From assembly GCF_000230995.2 (NCBI RefSeq), contig NC_019973.1:1364001-1428000 (forward strand): DNA of 64,000 bases, read 5' to 3'. Shown here in pieces: positions 38,715 to 49,014 of the stretch. The translations under genes and the position numbers were made by a program. Numbering within the stretch: the stretch's first letter is position 1; every line of letters starts with the position of its first letter. The notes under the pieces are model-generated. The model made no database searches. It had not been told where the DNA came from and saw only the letters and a program-made list of their open reading frames with translations. Source of the stretch: Mesorhizobium australicum WSM2073. GTDB lineage: Bacteria > Pseudomonadota > Alphaproteobacteria > Rhizobiales > Rhizobiaceae.

Positions 38715-39713
38715 ATGCGCACGTTTTTATATTCTCTGGTCGCCGCCACGGCAGTAACCCTGTCCGGGCCGGCCTTGGCCAAGGACAAGCTGACCGTCTA
38801 CACCTATGAGAGCTTCACCGCCGACTGGGGTCCAGGTCCCGTGGTGAAGAAGGAATTCGAGGCAGAATGCGGCTGCGATCTCGAGTTCGTCTCGGTCGCC
38901 GATGGCGTGGCGCTGCTCAACCGCGTCAAGCTGGAAGGCGCTTCGACCAAGGCCGACATCGTGCTCGGCCTCGACACCAATCTCACCGCCGATGCCAAGG
39001 CCTCGGGCCTGTTCGCGCCACATGGCGCAATAACGGACGTCAACGTGCCGGGCGGCTGGACCGACGACACTTTTGTCCCGTTCGATTACGGCTACTTCGC
39101 CGTCGTCTACGACACTGAAAAGCTGAAGAGCCCACCCAAGAGCTTGAAGGATTTGGTGGAGGGTAGCGCCGACGACAAGATCGTCATCCAGGACCCGCGC
39201 ACATCGACGCCCGGTCTCGGCCTGCTGTTGTGGGTGAAGTCGGTCTACGGCGACAAGGCGCCGGAGGCCTGGGCCAAGCTCAAGACCAAGGTGCTGACCG
39301 TGACGCCGGGCTGGAGCGAGGCCTATGGCCTGTTCACCAAGGGCGAGGCGCCGATGGTGCTGTCCTACACCACCTCGCCGGCCTACCACATGGTCGCCGA
39401 GAACACCGAGCGCTATCAGGCGGCGTCGTTCGAGGAAGGCGAATATCTGCAGATCGAGGTCGCGGGCATCACCACGACCGGCGCCAAGAATCCGCTGGCG
39501 GAAAAGTTCATGGCCTTCATGACTGGGCCGAAATTCCAGGACGCCATCCCCGAGACCAACTGGATGTTCCCGGCCGGGAAGACCGACAAGCCGCTCAACC
39601 CCGCCTTCGACAAGCTGGTCAAGCCGACCAAGACCTTGCTGTTCAGCCCGGAGGAGGTCGCGGCCAACCGCAAAGCCTGGGTCGATGAATGGCTGGCGGT
39701 GATGAGCAAGTAG
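38715..39713 (+). CDS. thiB: Thiamine ABC transporter periplasmic binding protein
   Basis: The 332-residue precursor has a signal peptide ([19 protein letters not shown]). The mature part begins [53 protein letters not shown], diagnostic of ThiB/TbpA, with [17 protein letters not shown] and [11 protein letters not shown]. It binds thiamine and its phosphates. First gene of thiBPQ under the TPP riboswitch. Confidence 0.96.
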   Translation: MRTFLYSLVAATAVTLSGPALAKDKLTVYTYESFTADWGPGPVVKKEFEAECGCDLEFVSVADGVALLNRVKLEGASTKADIVLGLDTNLTADAKASGLFAPHGAITDVNVPGGWTDDTFVPFDYGYFAVVYDTEKLKSPPKSLKDLVEGSADDKIVIQDPRTSTPGLGLLLWVKSVYGDKAPEAWAKLKTKVLTVTPGWSEAYGLFTKGEAPMVLSYTTSPAYHMVAENTERYQAASFEEGEYLQIEVAGITTTGAKNPLAEKFMAFMTGPKFQDAIPETNWMFPAGKTDKPLNPAFDKLVKPTKTLLFSPEEVAANRKAWVDEWLAVMSK

Positions 39714-39736
39714 GTTTTGTGGGCTAATCTCGTGAG

Positions 39737-41410
39737 ATGAACGCTCTCCGGCGATGCTCCCTAAGCTTCACCCAATCGTTGATGTGCGGTGTGCAAACCC
39801 GCTCTGATCCCCGCATCACAGCCGGCGTGATAGGGCTCGCCGCCATCGCCATTTTGATCGGCGGAGCGTTTGCGGGGCTGCTTGTCGAAGGTGCTCGCGA
39901 TTTTTCCGGCGCTTGGGCTGCGTTCGATCTCTACCTGTTCCGGGTCGTGCGCTTCACGCTCTGGCAGGCGGCCCTGTCGACGCTGCTCTCGGTCGGGCCG
40001 GCCCTGCTCGTGGCGCGGGCGCTGTCGCGGCATCCACGGTTTTTCGGCCGTGCCTTCATCCTGCAGCTCTTCGCCGTGCCGCTGGCGCTGCCGGGCATCG
40101 TCGCGGCGCTCGGTATCCTGGCGCTCTATGGCCGCGCCGGCTATTTCTCCGGCTTTCTCAGCGCCGTCGGCGGCCAGGGTTGGCCGGGCATCTATGGCCT
40201 GTCCGGCATTCTCGTCGCCCATGTCTTCTTCAACCTGCCGCTGGCCACACGTCTGCTCCTCGAGGCGCTGCGGACCATTCCCTCCGACCAGTGGCGGCTG
40301 GCGAGCCAGCTCGGCATGGGGGCGCGGCCGGCATTCCGGCTGATCGAGTGGCCGACGCTGCGTGCCGCGCTGCCCGGGGTCGCCGGACTTGTCTTCATGC
40401 TGTGCGTCACATCCTTCACCATCGTGCTGACGCTCGGCGGCGGGCCGGCCGCGACGACGCTCGAAGTCGGCATCTATCAGGCATTGCGCTTCGATTTCGA
40501 TCCCGCGAGGGCTGTCGCGCTGACAACGCTGCAGATCGCCTTGACCCTCATCGTGGTGCTGGCGTTGACCCGACTCGGAGCCGACGTCGTCGCCGACGTC
40601 AACCTGCCGGTCGCGCCGCGCCGCTACCTCTCCGTCAACAGGACCGAAGCCTGGCTGAACGCGACGCTCATCGTGTTGGCCTTGCTCTTCGTTGCCGGGC
40701 CGATGGCGGCGACCGTGGCGGCCGGCCTTGGCGCCGACCTCGGCCGGCTTGCAGGCGAGGCCACTGTCCGTCAGGCGACGCTGACCAGTGCCGTGCTCGC
40801 TTTCCTTTCGGCATTGCTTTCGGTGATGCTTTCGCTGGCATTGACCATGGCGCGCAGGGCGCTGGCGTCGAACCGCCGCTTCGGGGCAAGGACACTGCTC
40901 GAACATGCCACCGATACCGGCGCCGGGTTTGTCCTGGTCGTGCCGCCGATCGTCGTCGGCGCCGGCTGGTTCCTGTTGCTGCGCCATGTCGGCGATGTGT
41001 TAGCCATCGCCCCGCTCATGGTCGTCACCGTCAACGCTGTCATGGCGATGCCTTTTGCGCTGCGCGCCATCCGTCCCGCCTATGATGCGGCAAGCGAGCG
41101 TCACGAGCGGCTTTGCGCGCAGCTTGGAATTTCCGGCTGGTCAAGACTGTGGCTGGTCGACTGGCCGACGTTGCGGCGGCCGCTGGCCACCGCTTTTGCC
41201 TTCGCCATGGCACTGTCGCTCGGCGATCTCGGCGTCATCGCCCTGTTCGGCAGTGATTCCGTGCAGACCTTGCCCTACCTTCTCCTGGCGCGCATGGGCA
41301 GCTACCGAACCGAGGACGCCGCCGGCTTGGCGCTGCTGCTCGGCCTTGTCTGCCTGGCACTGGTGCTGGCAGCGGACCGGCTGGGAAAGGAGACGGCCCG
41401 CAATGTCTGA
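39737..41410 (+). CDS. thiP: Thiamine ABC transporter permease
   Basis: The 557-residue inner-membrane protein contains two fused permease halves with about twelve helices. EAA-type loops are [25 protein letters not shown] and [35 protein letters not shown]. This fused organisation is normal for ThiP. The end overlaps thiQ by eight bases. Confidence 0.95.
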   Translation: MNALRRCSLSFTQSLMCGVQTRSDPRITAGVIGLAAIAILIGGAFAGLLVEGARDFSGAWAAFDLYLFRVVRFTLWQAALSTLLSVGPALLVARALSRHPRFFGRAFILQLFAVPLALPGIVAALGILALYGRAGYFSGFLSAVGGQGWPGIYGLSGILVAHVFFNLPLATRLLLEALRTIPSDQWRLASQLGMGARPAFRLIEWPTLRAALPGVAGLVFMLCVTSFTIVLTLGGGPAATTLEVGIYQALRFDFDPARAVALTTLQIALTLIVVLALTRLGADVVADVNLPVAPRRYLSVNRTEAWLNATLIVLALLFVAGPMAATVAAGLGADLGRLAGEATVRQATLTSAVLAFLSALLSVMLSLALTMARRALASNRRFGARTLLEHATDTGAGFVLVVPPIVVGAGWFLLLRHVGDVLAIAPLMVVTVNAVMAMPFALRAIRPAYDAASERHERLCAQLGISGWSRLWLVDWPTLRRPLATAFAFAMALSLGDLGVIALFGSDSVQTLPYLLLARMGSYRTEDAAGLALLLGLVCLALVLAADRLGKETARNV

Positions 41411-42179
41411 CGGGGCGGCTGGCGGCAAAGGGGTTTCGGTGCGGCTGGACAAGGTTTCGTTCAGCTATGGCGAGGCGTCGTTCGCCTTCGATGCCGAGTT
41501 CACGGCGGGGCAAATCACCGCCATCATGGGACCGAGCGGCTCCGGAAAGTCGACGCTGCTCAATCTGGTGGCCGGGTTCGAGCCGCCGCGATCCGGCCGC
41601 GTGCTGATCGGCGGGGCCGATGTCAGCACCGCGCCACCGGCGGCGCGGCCAGTGTCGGTGGTTTTTCAGGAAAACAACCTTTTCGCGCATCTTTCCGTCG
41701 AGCAGAATGTCGGGCTCGGCCGTTCGCCATCGTTGCGGCTGGCCGAAGCCGATCGCGCTGCGATCGCCGATGCGCTTGCGCGCACCGGTCTTGCCGGCAA
41801 GGAGAAGCGGCTGCCGCGCGAACTTTCCGGCGGCGAGCGCCAGCGCGTCGCCCTGGCTCGCGTGCTGGTGCGTGACCGCCCGGTGCTGCTGCTCGATGAG
41901 CCCTTCGCTTCGCTTGGGCCCGCCTTGCGAGACGATATGCTCGACCTGGTTGCCGGCCTGCATGCCGAGCGTGGCATGACGGTGCTGTTCGTCACGCATC
42001 AGCCGCAAGATGCCCGCCGCATCGGTCAGAGGCTGGTGTTTCTCGAGAACGGCGCCGTCGCCGCTATCGGCACGGCGGATGATTTCTTTGCCGGGGCTGG
42101 TCCGGAGGCATTCCGGCGCTATATCGGAGCCGGTGCCGGGGATTCCTTATCACGAGATATTGCCCGGAAGCGGACATAA
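41403..42179 (+). CDS. thiQ: Thiamine ABC transporter ATPase
   Basis: The 258-residue ABC ATPase has Walker [15 protein letters not shown], signature [15 protein letters not shown], Walker [17 protein letters not shown] and switch VTHQPQDA. It powers ThiBP. Its start lies inside the thiP end. Confidence 0.96.
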   Translation: MSDGAAGGKGVSVRLDKVSFSYGEASFAFDAEFTAGQITAIMGPSGSGKSTLLNLVAGFEPPRSGRVLIGGADVSTAPPAARPVSVVFQENNLFAHLSVEQNVGLGRSPSLRLAEADRAAIADALARTGLAGKEKRLPRELSGGERQRVALARVLVRDRPVLLLDEPFASLGPALRDDMLDLVAGLHAERGMTVLFVTHQPQDARRIGQRLVFLENGAVAAIGTADDFFAGAGPEAFRRYIGAGAGDSLSRDIARKRT

Positions 42180-42408
42180 TTTACGCTCAAACCGGCCCGA
42201 TGCGATGTGGCGCTTGCTTGCCATGACTGGAGTAGTGTGGCTAGGTCCGCTCGATACCGGTCCGGCACAGGCCGTGATTTGCCTACAGCTTCCGCCGCAT
42301 GCTCCGAGGGGCGCGTGACGGATACTGTAGCAGTTTGTTTTGCGCATGTGGTCATGTGCAGGGACCTGAAAGGAAGCCGTTCTGGCGATCGGCGTTGACA
42401 GGCTACGA

Positions 42409-43878
42409 ATGAACTCGCTGGCGCGCTTTCTGGCGCTGGCCGGCTTTGCCGTGGCGCTGGCGAGCTGCCAGATGTTCACGCCTCCAGAAGTCCAGGAATC
42501 AGGCTTTCAGCCATCCGACAAGCCGATCACGGTCGACAATGTCGCCGCCAACAACAAGCTCGCGGAACTCGCCAAGGCGCAGCATCCGCGCATCCTGGCG
42601 ACCTATGGCGGCGAATATTCCGATCCCAAGCTCGAACGCATGGTCGCCAAGGTGGTCGGCAATCTGACCGTGGTGTCGGCGAACCCAACCCAGACCTATC
42701 GCATCACCATCCTCAATTCGCCCAACGTCAACGCCTTCGCGCTGCCGGGCGGCTATCTCTACATAACGCGCGGCCTCTTGGCGCTGGCCAATGATTCGTC
42801 CGAGCTCGCCGCCGTCATCGCGCATGAGATGGGCCACGTCACCGCCAATCATGGGCTGCAGCGCCAGCAGCTGGAGGCCGAGGAAGGTCTGGCGACCAAG
42901 GTCGTTTCCGATGTGCTTGGCGACAGCCCGACCGCCAAGGCTGCACTCATCCGCGGCAAGCTCAGGCTGGCGCAGTTCTCGCGCAACCAGGAGCTTGAGG
43001 CTGACGCCATCGGCATCAAGTCGATCGGCGAAGCCGGCTACGATCCCTATGCCGCCGGCCGCTTCCTGCAGTCGATGTCGGCCTATACCGATTTCCGCTC
43101 GATCAGCGGCGCCACCGACGCCAGCCTCGACTTCCTGGCGACGCACCCCAACACGCCGCAACGCATCGATTTGGCACAGCGGCACGCCCGCCAGTTCGGT
43201 GCGCCCGGCTTCGGTACACGCGACCGCGATTCCTTCCTCGCCGGCATAGACGGCCTGCTTTACGGCGACACGCCGGAAGAAGGCTATGTGCGCGGCGAAA
43301 CCTTCCTGCATCCAGGCTTGGGCGTGTCGTTCACGGTGCCGGACGGTTTCATCATCGACAATTCGGCGGCGGCGGTGACGGCGACCGGTCCCGGCGACAT
43401 AGCGATCCGCTTCGACGGCGTTTCGATCGACAAGAACCGCGCCCTGACCGACTATATCAGAAGCGGCTGGGTGGCCGGCCTCGACGACAGCACCGTCAAG
43501 CAGGAAACCATCAACGGCAATGAGGCGGCGACCGCCCATGCAGGCGCCGAAGGCTGGCAGTTCGATATCGCTGTGATCCGCGCCGGCGGCCAGGTTTACC
43601 GATTGCTGACCGCGGCCCCCTCGGCCAGCACCTCGCTTGAAACGGTAGCGCGCTCGGTCAGCGGCTCCTTCCGCATCCTCAGCCCCGCCGAGAAGGCGGC
43701 ACTGAAGCCACTGCATATTCGTGTGCTCACCGTGCAGCCGGGACAGACCATGGGGTCGCTTGCCGCGCAGATGGTTGGCGTCGACCGCAAGCTCGACCTG
43801 TTCCGCGTGCTCAATGCGCTGTCGCCGGGGGCCGCGGTTTCGGCCGGCGACAAGGTCAAGATCGTCACCGACAAATAA
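42409..43878 (+). CDS. M48 family metalloprotease lipoprotein with C-terminal LysM-like domain
   Basis: A 489-residue protein with lipoprotein signal FAVALASC. The protease domain has NAFALPGGYLYITRGLLAL, the zinc motif HEMGHVTANHG with His139, Glu140 and His143, and the third ligand in NQELEADAIGIK. A middle domain of unknown role follows. The last 60 residues (RVLTVQPGQTMGSLAAQM...FRVLNALSPGAAVSAGDKVKIV) resemble a LysM-like wall-binding module. The family includes BepA/YfgC and LoiP, which maintain outer-membrane proteins. It converges with the sigma factor gene. Confidence 0.9.
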   Translation: MNSLARFLALAGFAVALASCQMFTPPEVQESGFQPSDKPITVDNVAANNKLAELAKAQHPRILATYGGEYSDPKLERMVAKVVGNLTVVSANPTQTYRITILNSPNVNAFALPGGYLYITRGLLALANDSSELAAVIAHEMGHVTANHGLQRQQLEAEEGLATKVVSDVLGDSPTAKAALIRGKLRLAQFSRNQELEADAIGIKSIGEAGYDPYAAGRFLQSMSAYTDFRSISGATDASLDFLATHPNTPQRIDLAQRHARQFGAPGFGTRDRDSFLAGIDGLLYGDTPEEGYVRGETFLHPGLGVSFTVPDGFIIDNSAAAVTATGPGDIAIRFDGVSIDKNRALTDYIRSGWVAGLDDSTVKQETINGNEAATAHAGAEGWQFDIAVIRAGGQVYRLLTAAPSASTSLETVARSVSGSFRILSPAEKAALKPLHIRVLTVQPGQTMGSLAAQMVGVDRKLDLFRVLNALSPGAAVSAGDKVKIVTDK

Positions 43879-43894
43879 AAGCCCGAGCGGGAGA

Positions 43895-44758
43895 TCAGGC
43901 GGCGGTCGCCATGAATTCCGGATTCTGCTTCACCAGCGCGACCTTGAGCTTTTCCATGGCGCGCGCCTCGATCTGGCGGACACGTTCCTTGGAGATGCCG
44001 AGCGTCTCGCCGAGCGCCTCGAGCGTGGCCCCCTCGTCATTCAGCCGGCGTTCCTCGATGATCCTGAGTTCACGCGCGTTGAGCGCGTGAAGCGCTTCCT
44101 TCAGCCAAAGCGAGCGGCGCGCGACATCGATCTTGTCGCCGACAATTTCGTCCGGCAAGGGATCGTCCGAGACCAGGAAATCCATCCGCTCGGTGCCGCC
44201 CGCGTCGTCGGCCAGCGGTACGTTCAGCGAAGAATCCGGAGCCGACAGTCGTGAATCCATCATTGCGACATCAGCCTCGGATACACCAAGCGCAACCGAA
44301 ACCTCGCGGTAGAGATTTGTGTTGGAGAGCGGCTCGGCGCCGTTCGCGAGACGCGCACGCAAGCGTCTGAGATTGAAGAACAGGGCCTTTTGCGCCGAAC
44401 TGGTGCCACCGCGCACGATCGACCAGTTGCGCAGGATGTAGTCCTGCATCGATGCGCGGATCCACCACGTCGCGTAGGTCGAGAACCGCACCTCGCGCTC
44501 CGGTTCGAAACGGGCGGCGGCCTCGAGCAGTCCGACATGGCCCTCTTGAACCAGATCGCCGAGCGGCAGCCCGTAATGGCGGAATTTCGAGGCCATGGAA
44601 ATAACCAGCCGCATGTGGGCGACGGTGATGCTGTGCAGCGCGTTCTGGTCGTTGTCTTCCTTCCAGAGCAATGCCAGCCGATGCTCCTCCTCGCGCTCGA
44701 GATAGGGTGCCTTCATTGCCGCGCGGACCATGATCCGTCCTGCCGTGTCTTCCATCAT
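43895..44758 (-). CDS. rpoH: RNA polymerase sigma-32 type factor (RpoH2-like)
   Basis: The 287-residue sigma-70 family member has region 2 (ALHSITVAHMRLVISMASKFRHYGLPLGDLVQEGHVGLLEAAARFEPEREVRFSTYATWWIRASMQDYILRNWSIVRGGTSSAQKALFFNLRR), in which the RpoH box QKALFFNLRR is present, and region 4 (LEALGETLGISKERVRQIEARAMEKLK). RpoH factors direct heat-shock and stress genes. Rhizobia usually have two; the lower similarity to canonical RpoH suggests RpoH2, but this is not certain. Confidence 0.9.
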   Translation of the reverse strand: MMEDTAGRIMVRAAMKAPYLEREEEHRLALLWKEDNDQNALHSITVAHMRLVISMASKFRHYGLPLGDLVQEGHVGLLEAAARFEPEREVRFSTYATWWIRASMQDYILRNWSIVRGGTSSAQKALFFNLRRLRARLANGAEPLSNTNLYREVSVALGVSEADVAMMDSRLSAPDSSLNVPLADDAGGTERMDFLVSDDPLPDEIVGDKIDVARRSLWLKEALHALNARELRIIEERRLNDEGATLEALGETLGISKERVRQIEARAMEKLKVALVKQNPEFMATAA

Positions 44759-45059
44759 AAGGCGCTCCGTGGCTCGGCGAGGCGAATGGCAGACACCGGC
44801 TTGAAATGACGGCGGCGTGCCCTACAACAGCCAAAACTGTCATGCGGGAGAAAGGTTCCGCCGGTGCGGGCAGGGCAAGCGCTAGCGTCCGCGCAGCTGT
44901 CTGGAACTTCCGGGCCTGCGAGTGAATTCCTTCCGGAGAATTTGATTTCCGGAAGACGCTCTGTTTGAAATTTCATTCCTTATTTTTTCGACGTGCATCT
45001 GTCATTTTCCAGCCCTCACAACATGCCGGGTTACCGGCCAAGGACGGGATCACAGAAAA
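44759..45059. other. Intergenic region between rpoH and amino-acid transporter genes
   Basis: About 300 bases holding divergent promoters for the sigma factor and the ABC transporter. I see no gene and no clear motif. Confidence 0.4.
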
Positions 45060-45833
45060 ATGAAATGGCTCAAGTCACTCATCATCGCCGGAACGTTGCA
45101 GGCCCTGGCCGTCGCATCGGGCCACGCCGGCGCCAATCTCGACCAGATCAAGCAGGCCGGAATCATCAAGGTCGGTACGGAGGGCACCTACGCTCCCTTC
45201 ACCTACCATGACGCTTCCGGCGCGCTGGTTGGCTTCGATGTGGAGATCGCGAAGGCGATCGCCGATAAGCTCGGCGTCAAGGCTGAGTTCCTCGAAGGCA
45301 AGTGGGACGGGCTGATCGCCGGCCTCGACGTCAACCGTTATGATGCCGTCATCAACGAAGTCGGCATCACCGACGCCCGCAAGGCCAAGTACGACTTTTC
45401 CGATCCCTATATCGCCTCCAAGGCAGTGCTGATCGTGCGCGGCGACAACACCGACATCAAGGCCTTCGCCGACCTCAAGGGCAAGAAGTCGGCGCAGTCG
45501 CTGACATCCAATTTCGGCAAGCTGGCCGAGTCCAATGGCGCCGAACTGGTCGGCACCGACGGCTTCGACCAGTCGATCCAGCTGCTTTTGACCGGCCGTG
45601 CGGACGCTACCATCAATGACAGCCTGTCGTTCCTCGACTTCAAGAAGCACAAGCCCGACGCCAATGTGAAGATCGCCGCCCAGGAAGAGAATGCCGATTA
45701 CTCCGGCGTCATCGTGCGCAAGGGCGATCCGGAGCTGGTCGCGGCCATCAACAAGGCGCTGGCCGACATCAAGGCGGACGGCACCTACCAGAAGATCGCC
45801 AACACCTATTTCGGCCAGGACGTCTCGAAGTAA
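45060..45833 (+). CDS. Polar amino-acid ABC transporter substrate-binding protein
   Basis: A 257-residue precursor with a signal peptide (LKSLIIAGTLQALAVASGHAGA). The mature fold starts LDQIKQAGIIKVGTEGTYAPFTYHDASGALVGFDVEIAKAIADKLGVKAEFLEGKWDGLIAGL, the classic family 3 binding-protein signature (glutamine/cystine/histidine type), and ends ADIKADGTYQKIANTYFGQDV. It captures the amino acid in the periplasm; the exact substrate is unclear, with cystine-type most similar in my judgement. Confidence 0.92.
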   Translation: MKWLKSLIIAGTLQALAVASGHAGANLDQIKQAGIIKVGTEGTYAPFTYHDASGALVGFDVEIAKAIADKLGVKAEFLEGKWDGLIAGLDVNRYDAVINEVGITDARKAKYDFSDPYIASKAVLIVRGDNTDIKAFADLKGKKSAQSLTSNFGKLAESNGAELVGTDGFDQSIQLLLTGRADATINDSLSFLDFKKHKPDANVKIAAQEENADYSGVIVRKGDPELVAAINKALADIKADGTYQKIANTYFGQDVSK

Positions 45834-45872
45834 TTCACCAAGCGGGGCCGGCTGTCGCCCTGTGACGTATCC

Positions 45873-45907
45873 AGCGGCGAGTCGTTTTTGACGGCTCGCC
45901 GCTTTTG
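45873..45907 (+). terminator. Intercistronic hairpin between binding protein and permease genes
   Basis: Stem AGCGGCGAG/CTCGCCGCT followed by TTT. It probably acts as a partial terminator or mRNA stabiliser, so that more binding protein than permease is made. Confidence 0.75.
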
Positions 45908-45970
45908 TCGTGATATGGCTGGCGCATTCGCGCTTGGATGACGCTCCCCGTCCATTCCGGAGGATCTTTC

Positions 45971-46651
45971 GTGCCGCACTGGCTGCAACTGATGCTGGAC
46001 TCGCTGCCCTCGCTGCTGTGGGCAGCGTTGATCTTTACCGTGCCGCTGACGTTGCTGTCCTTCGTGCTCGGCCTGACGGTAGGGCTGGGCGCGGCGCTCG
46101 GCAGGCTGTTCGGCCCGAAGCCGCTGGTGGCGCTCGTGCGCTTCTATGTCTGGATCTTCCGCGGCACGCCGCTCCTTGTGCAGCTTTTCCTGATCTTCTA
46201 CGGCCTGCCGTCGGTCGGCATCCTGCTTGACGCCTTCACCGCGGCGCTGATCGGCTTCACGCTCAACATCGGGGCCTACACGTCGGAAATCATCCGGGCG
46301 GCCATCGGCTCGGTGCCCAAGGGCCAGTGGGAGGCCGCCTATTCGATCGGGATGACCTGGAGGCAGGCGATGCGGCGCACCATTCTGCCGCAAGCCGGAC
46401 GGGTGGCGGTACCGCCGCTCTCCAACACCTTCATCTCGCTGGTCAAGGACACGTCGCTGGCCGCCGCCATCACCGTGCCGGAAATGTTCCAGGCGGCGCA
46501 ACGCATCGTCGCCACCACCTATGAGCCGCTCATCCTCTATGTCGAGGCGGCGATCCTCTATCTGGCGATGAGTTCGGTACTGTCGGCCTTGCAGACGCGA
46601 CTGGAGGAGCGGCTCAACCGCTATGGCGGCTTCCTGGAGGCACGCTCATGA
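45971..46651 (+). CDS. Polar amino-acid ABC transporter permease
   Basis: A 226-residue HisM/GlnP-type permease with five helices and the EAA loop KGQWEAAYSIGMTWRQAMRRTILPQA. The region FYVWIFRGTPLLVQLFLIFYGLPS is typical. I start at the GTG because GGAGGA lies six bases before it; an upstream in-frame ATG (45938) has no good site. The stop overlaps the ATPase start (ATGA). Confidence 0.92.
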   Translation: MPHWLQLMLDSLPSLLWAALIFTVPLTLLSFVLGLTVGLGAALGRLFGPKPLVALVRFYVWIFRGTPLLVQLFLIFYGLPSVGILLDAFTAALIGFTLNIGAYTSEIIRAAIGSVPKGQWEAAYSIGMTWRQAMRRTILPQAGRVAVPPLSNTFISLVKDTSLAAAITVPEMFQAAQRIVATTYEPLILYVEAAILYLAMSSVLSALQTRLEERLNRYGGFLEARS

Positions 46652-47418
46652 TCAGCCTCACCAACATCGAAAAGCGTTTCGGCGACAATCTCGTGCTGAA
46701 GGGGGTGACTGTCGCCATCGCCGAAGGCAGCGTCACCGCGCTTGTCGGCCCTTCCGGCGGGGGGAAAAGCACGCTGCTGCGCTGCATCAACCTGCTGGAG
46801 ATCCCAACTTCGGGCACGGTGCGGATCGGCGACGAGACGCTTGAGTTCCGCCCGGGCGGGAAGGTGCCGGCGGCGGACATAAGGCGTCTGCGCCTGCAGA
46901 CCGGCATGGTGTTCCAGAATTTCCAGTTGTTTCCGCATCGCACAGCCATCGAAAATGTCATGGAAGGCTTGGTTACGGTGCTCAAATGGTCGCCGCAGAA
47001 GGCACATGAGCGGGCACTCGCGCTGCTGGAGAAGGTCGGCATGGTGCATAAGGCCGATGCCTGGCCGGCGACGCTGTCGGGCGGCCAGCAGCAGCGCGTG
47101 GCGATCGCCCGTGCGCTGGCGCCGTCGCCGAAGGTGCTGCTGTGCGACGAACCGACTTCGGCGCTCGACCCGGAGCTGGCTCAGGAGGTGGTCGATGTGC
47201 TGGGTCAGCTCGCCAGCGAGGGAACGACCATGGTGATGGCGACGCATGATTTGCGCCTGGCCTCCAAGATCGCCCAGGAGGCGGTGTTCCTCGACGCCGG
47301 CGTCATCGTCGAGCAGGGGGCATCCGCCAAGCTGTTCGGCAATCCGGAGCGCGAACGCACCAAGCGGTTTATCGCCACGCTGAAGCAGGAGGCGGCGGAG
47401 GAAGAGGGAGGCGCATAG
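46648..47418 (+). CDS. Polar amino-acid ABC transporter ATP-binding protein
   Basis: A 256-residue GlnQ-type ATPase. Walker A GPSGGGKSTLLRC, the Q loop GMVFQNFQLFPHRTAIENVMEG, signature LSGGQQQRVAIARAL, Walker B VLLCDEPTSALDPELAQEV and switch MATHDLRLA are all present. It completes the uptake system with the two preceding genes. Confidence 0.95.
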   Translation: MISLTNIEKRFGDNLVLKGVTVAIAEGSVTALVGPSGGGKSTLLRCINLLEIPTSGTVRIGDETLEFRPGGKVPAADIRRLRLQTGMVFQNFQLFPHRTAIENVMEGLVTVLKWSPQKAHERALALLEKVGMVHKADAWPATLSGGQQQRVAIARALAPSPKVLLCDEPTSALDPELAQEVVDVLGQLASEGTTMVMATHDLRLASKIAQEAVFLDAGVIVEQGASAKLFGNPERERTKRFIATLKQEAAEEEGGA

Positions 47419-47448
47419 GCGCGACAATCGCGGCCTTCCCCAAAAACA

Positions 47449-47473
47449 AAAACCCGGCGCGAGGCCGGGTTTT
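47449..47473. terminator. Bidirectional terminator between ABC transporter and carD
   Basis: Stem AAAACCCGGC/GCCGGGTTTT lies between convergent genes, so each direction reads a T run. Confidence 0.88.
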
Positions 47474-47496
47474 CGTCAACTTGAATGCGAAAAAGC

Positions 47497-48078
47497 TCAG
47501 GCAGCTTCTTCCTGCTCGGCTTCCTCATTGTCGGCCTTGGCGCCACGCTTGGGGCCTTTGTTGAGGTTGACCTCGATCAGGCGCACGGCTTCGGTTTCCG
47601 ACATGCGGTTGACGGCCGCGATCTCGCGGGCCATGCGGTCGAGTGCCGCCTCGTAGAGCTGGCGTTCGGAATAGGACTGCTCCGGCTGGTTGTCGGCGCG
47701 ATAGAGGTCGCGCACGACTTCCGAGATCGAGATCAGGTCGCCCGAATTGATCTTGGCATCATATTCCTGGGCGCGGCGCGACCACATGGTGCGCTTGACG
47801 CGGGCGCGGCCCTGCACGACCTTCAGCGCGCGCTCGACATAATCCTCTTCCGACAGCTTGCGCATGCCGATAGAGGTCGCCTTGGCGACCGGCACTTTCA
47901 GGCGCATCTTGTCCTTCTGGAAGTCGATGACGAACAGTTCCAGCTTGTGGCCGGCCACTTCCTGCTCGTCGATCGAGACGATCTGGCCGACGCCATGCGC
48001 CGGATAGACGATGAACTCGCCGGTCTTGAAACCGTGACGTGCAGCTGTGGACTTCTTCTGCGGGGTGATCGTTGCCAT
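47497..48078 (-). CDS. carD: CarD family transcriptional regulator
   Basis: The 193-residue protein has an N-terminal CarD/TRCF RNA-polymerase interaction domain (FKTGEFIVYPAHGVGQIVSIDEQEVAGHKLELFVIDFQKDKMRLKVPVAKATSIGMR). A helical DNA-contacting C-terminal domain follows (VKRTMWSRRAQEYDAKINSGDLISISEVVRDLYR), and then an acidic tail ending EEAEQEEAA. CarD stabilises the open promoter complex, notably at rRNA promoters. The start follows AAGGAG. Confidence 0.93.
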   Translation of the reverse strand: MATITPQKKSTAARHGFKTGEFIVYPAHGVGQIVSIDEQEVAGHKLELFVIDFQKDKMRLKVPVAKATSIGMRKLSEEDYVERALKVVQGRARVKRTMWSRRAQEYDAKINSGDLISISEVVRDLYRADNQPEQSYSERQLYEAALDRMAREIAAVNRMSETEAVRLIEVNLNKGPKRGAKADNEEAEQEEAA

Positions 48079-48446
48079 TACGCCCTGAACTCCTTGTTGT
48101 GGGCCGGCGGCGGTGCCGGCTGAACTCACGTGATCGGGGTCACCGATCATTAGCCGCACAACAGATGAACCCACCGGAAAGCCGGGACCGGCAAACCGCA
48201 AGAATTGCGACCGCCTGGCCCAGATCGCTCTGGTCCGGAATGGGATTTTCACCTTTCAGTGATTTGGGGCGTCTGCGCCATAAATCGACGTTGTGTCACC
48301 GGCATGTTTCGCTGATGTAACACAAAAAGTCGGAAGAATCAAGGTTTTGCTGCGTAAGCGAAGGCCACAACCAATCGCCGCCTGTCAAGCCGGTTAATCC
48401 GGCGTGCCTGTTACGCTGCGTCATACAAGCCTTTGCAGCGGTGTTG
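48079..48446. other. Intergenic region downstream of fdxA and upstream of carD
   Basis: About 370 bases containing the carD promoter (minus strand) and the fdxA 3' end. A short inverted repeat AAGCCGGTTAATCCGGCGT sits near 48390. No gene seen. Confidence 0.45.
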
Positions 48447-48785
48447 TCAATCGCCTTCGCCGGGCTCGGCGGAGAAGTATTTCTCGAATTTGCCGGCCTC
48501 GCCGTCGAAGCTCTTGGCGTCGGCCGGCGGCTCCTTCTTGGCGGTGATGTTGGGCCATTTATCGGCATATTCGGTGTTGATCTGCAGCCATTTGTCGAGG
48601 CCCGACTCGGTGTCGGGCTTGATCGCGTCGGCCGGGCATTCCGGCTCGCAGACGCCGCAGTCGATGCACTCGTCGGGATGGATGACGAGCATGTTCTCGC
48701 CTTCGTAGAAACAGTCGACCGGACAGACCTCGATGCAGTCCATGTATTTGCATTTGATGCAGTTGTCGGTCACGACATAGGTCAT
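48447..48785 (-). CDS. fdxA: Seven-iron ferredoxin FdxA
   Basis: A 112-residue protein with two cluster motifs: [29 protein letters not shown] and [16 protein letters not shown]. The extended C-terminus ([29 protein letters not shown]) is characteristic of the alphaproteobacterial 3Fe-4S/4Fe-4S FdxA. It is a general electron carrier in the cytoplasm. It lies about 230 bases after the S4 gene on the same strand. Confidence 0.96.
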   Translation of the reverse strand: MTYVVTDNCIKCKYMDCIEVCPVDCFYEGENMLVIHPDECIDCGVCEPECPADAIKPDTESGLDKWLQINTEYADKWPNITAKKEPPADAKSFDGEAGKFEKYFSAEPGEGD

Positions 48786-49014
48786 CGGTCGGCTCCGGGA
48801 CGTCCCGTTTTTGTTGGCTTTTTCCGTGAGGTAACGCCTTTATGGGCTGCTTGCAAGGGTAGCCATTCCCAGCGGCGCCAGAGTTTGGGAATTGAATTTT
48901 CAGGTCGGCGGTGCCGCGACGGTCCCGCATCCCTCACCGACGTTGGTTTGCCGGTGCAAAATTCGCTTTGGTTGCCGTTGCCGCGGGAGCGCACATCTGC
49001 GTCGATCGGCAGGC

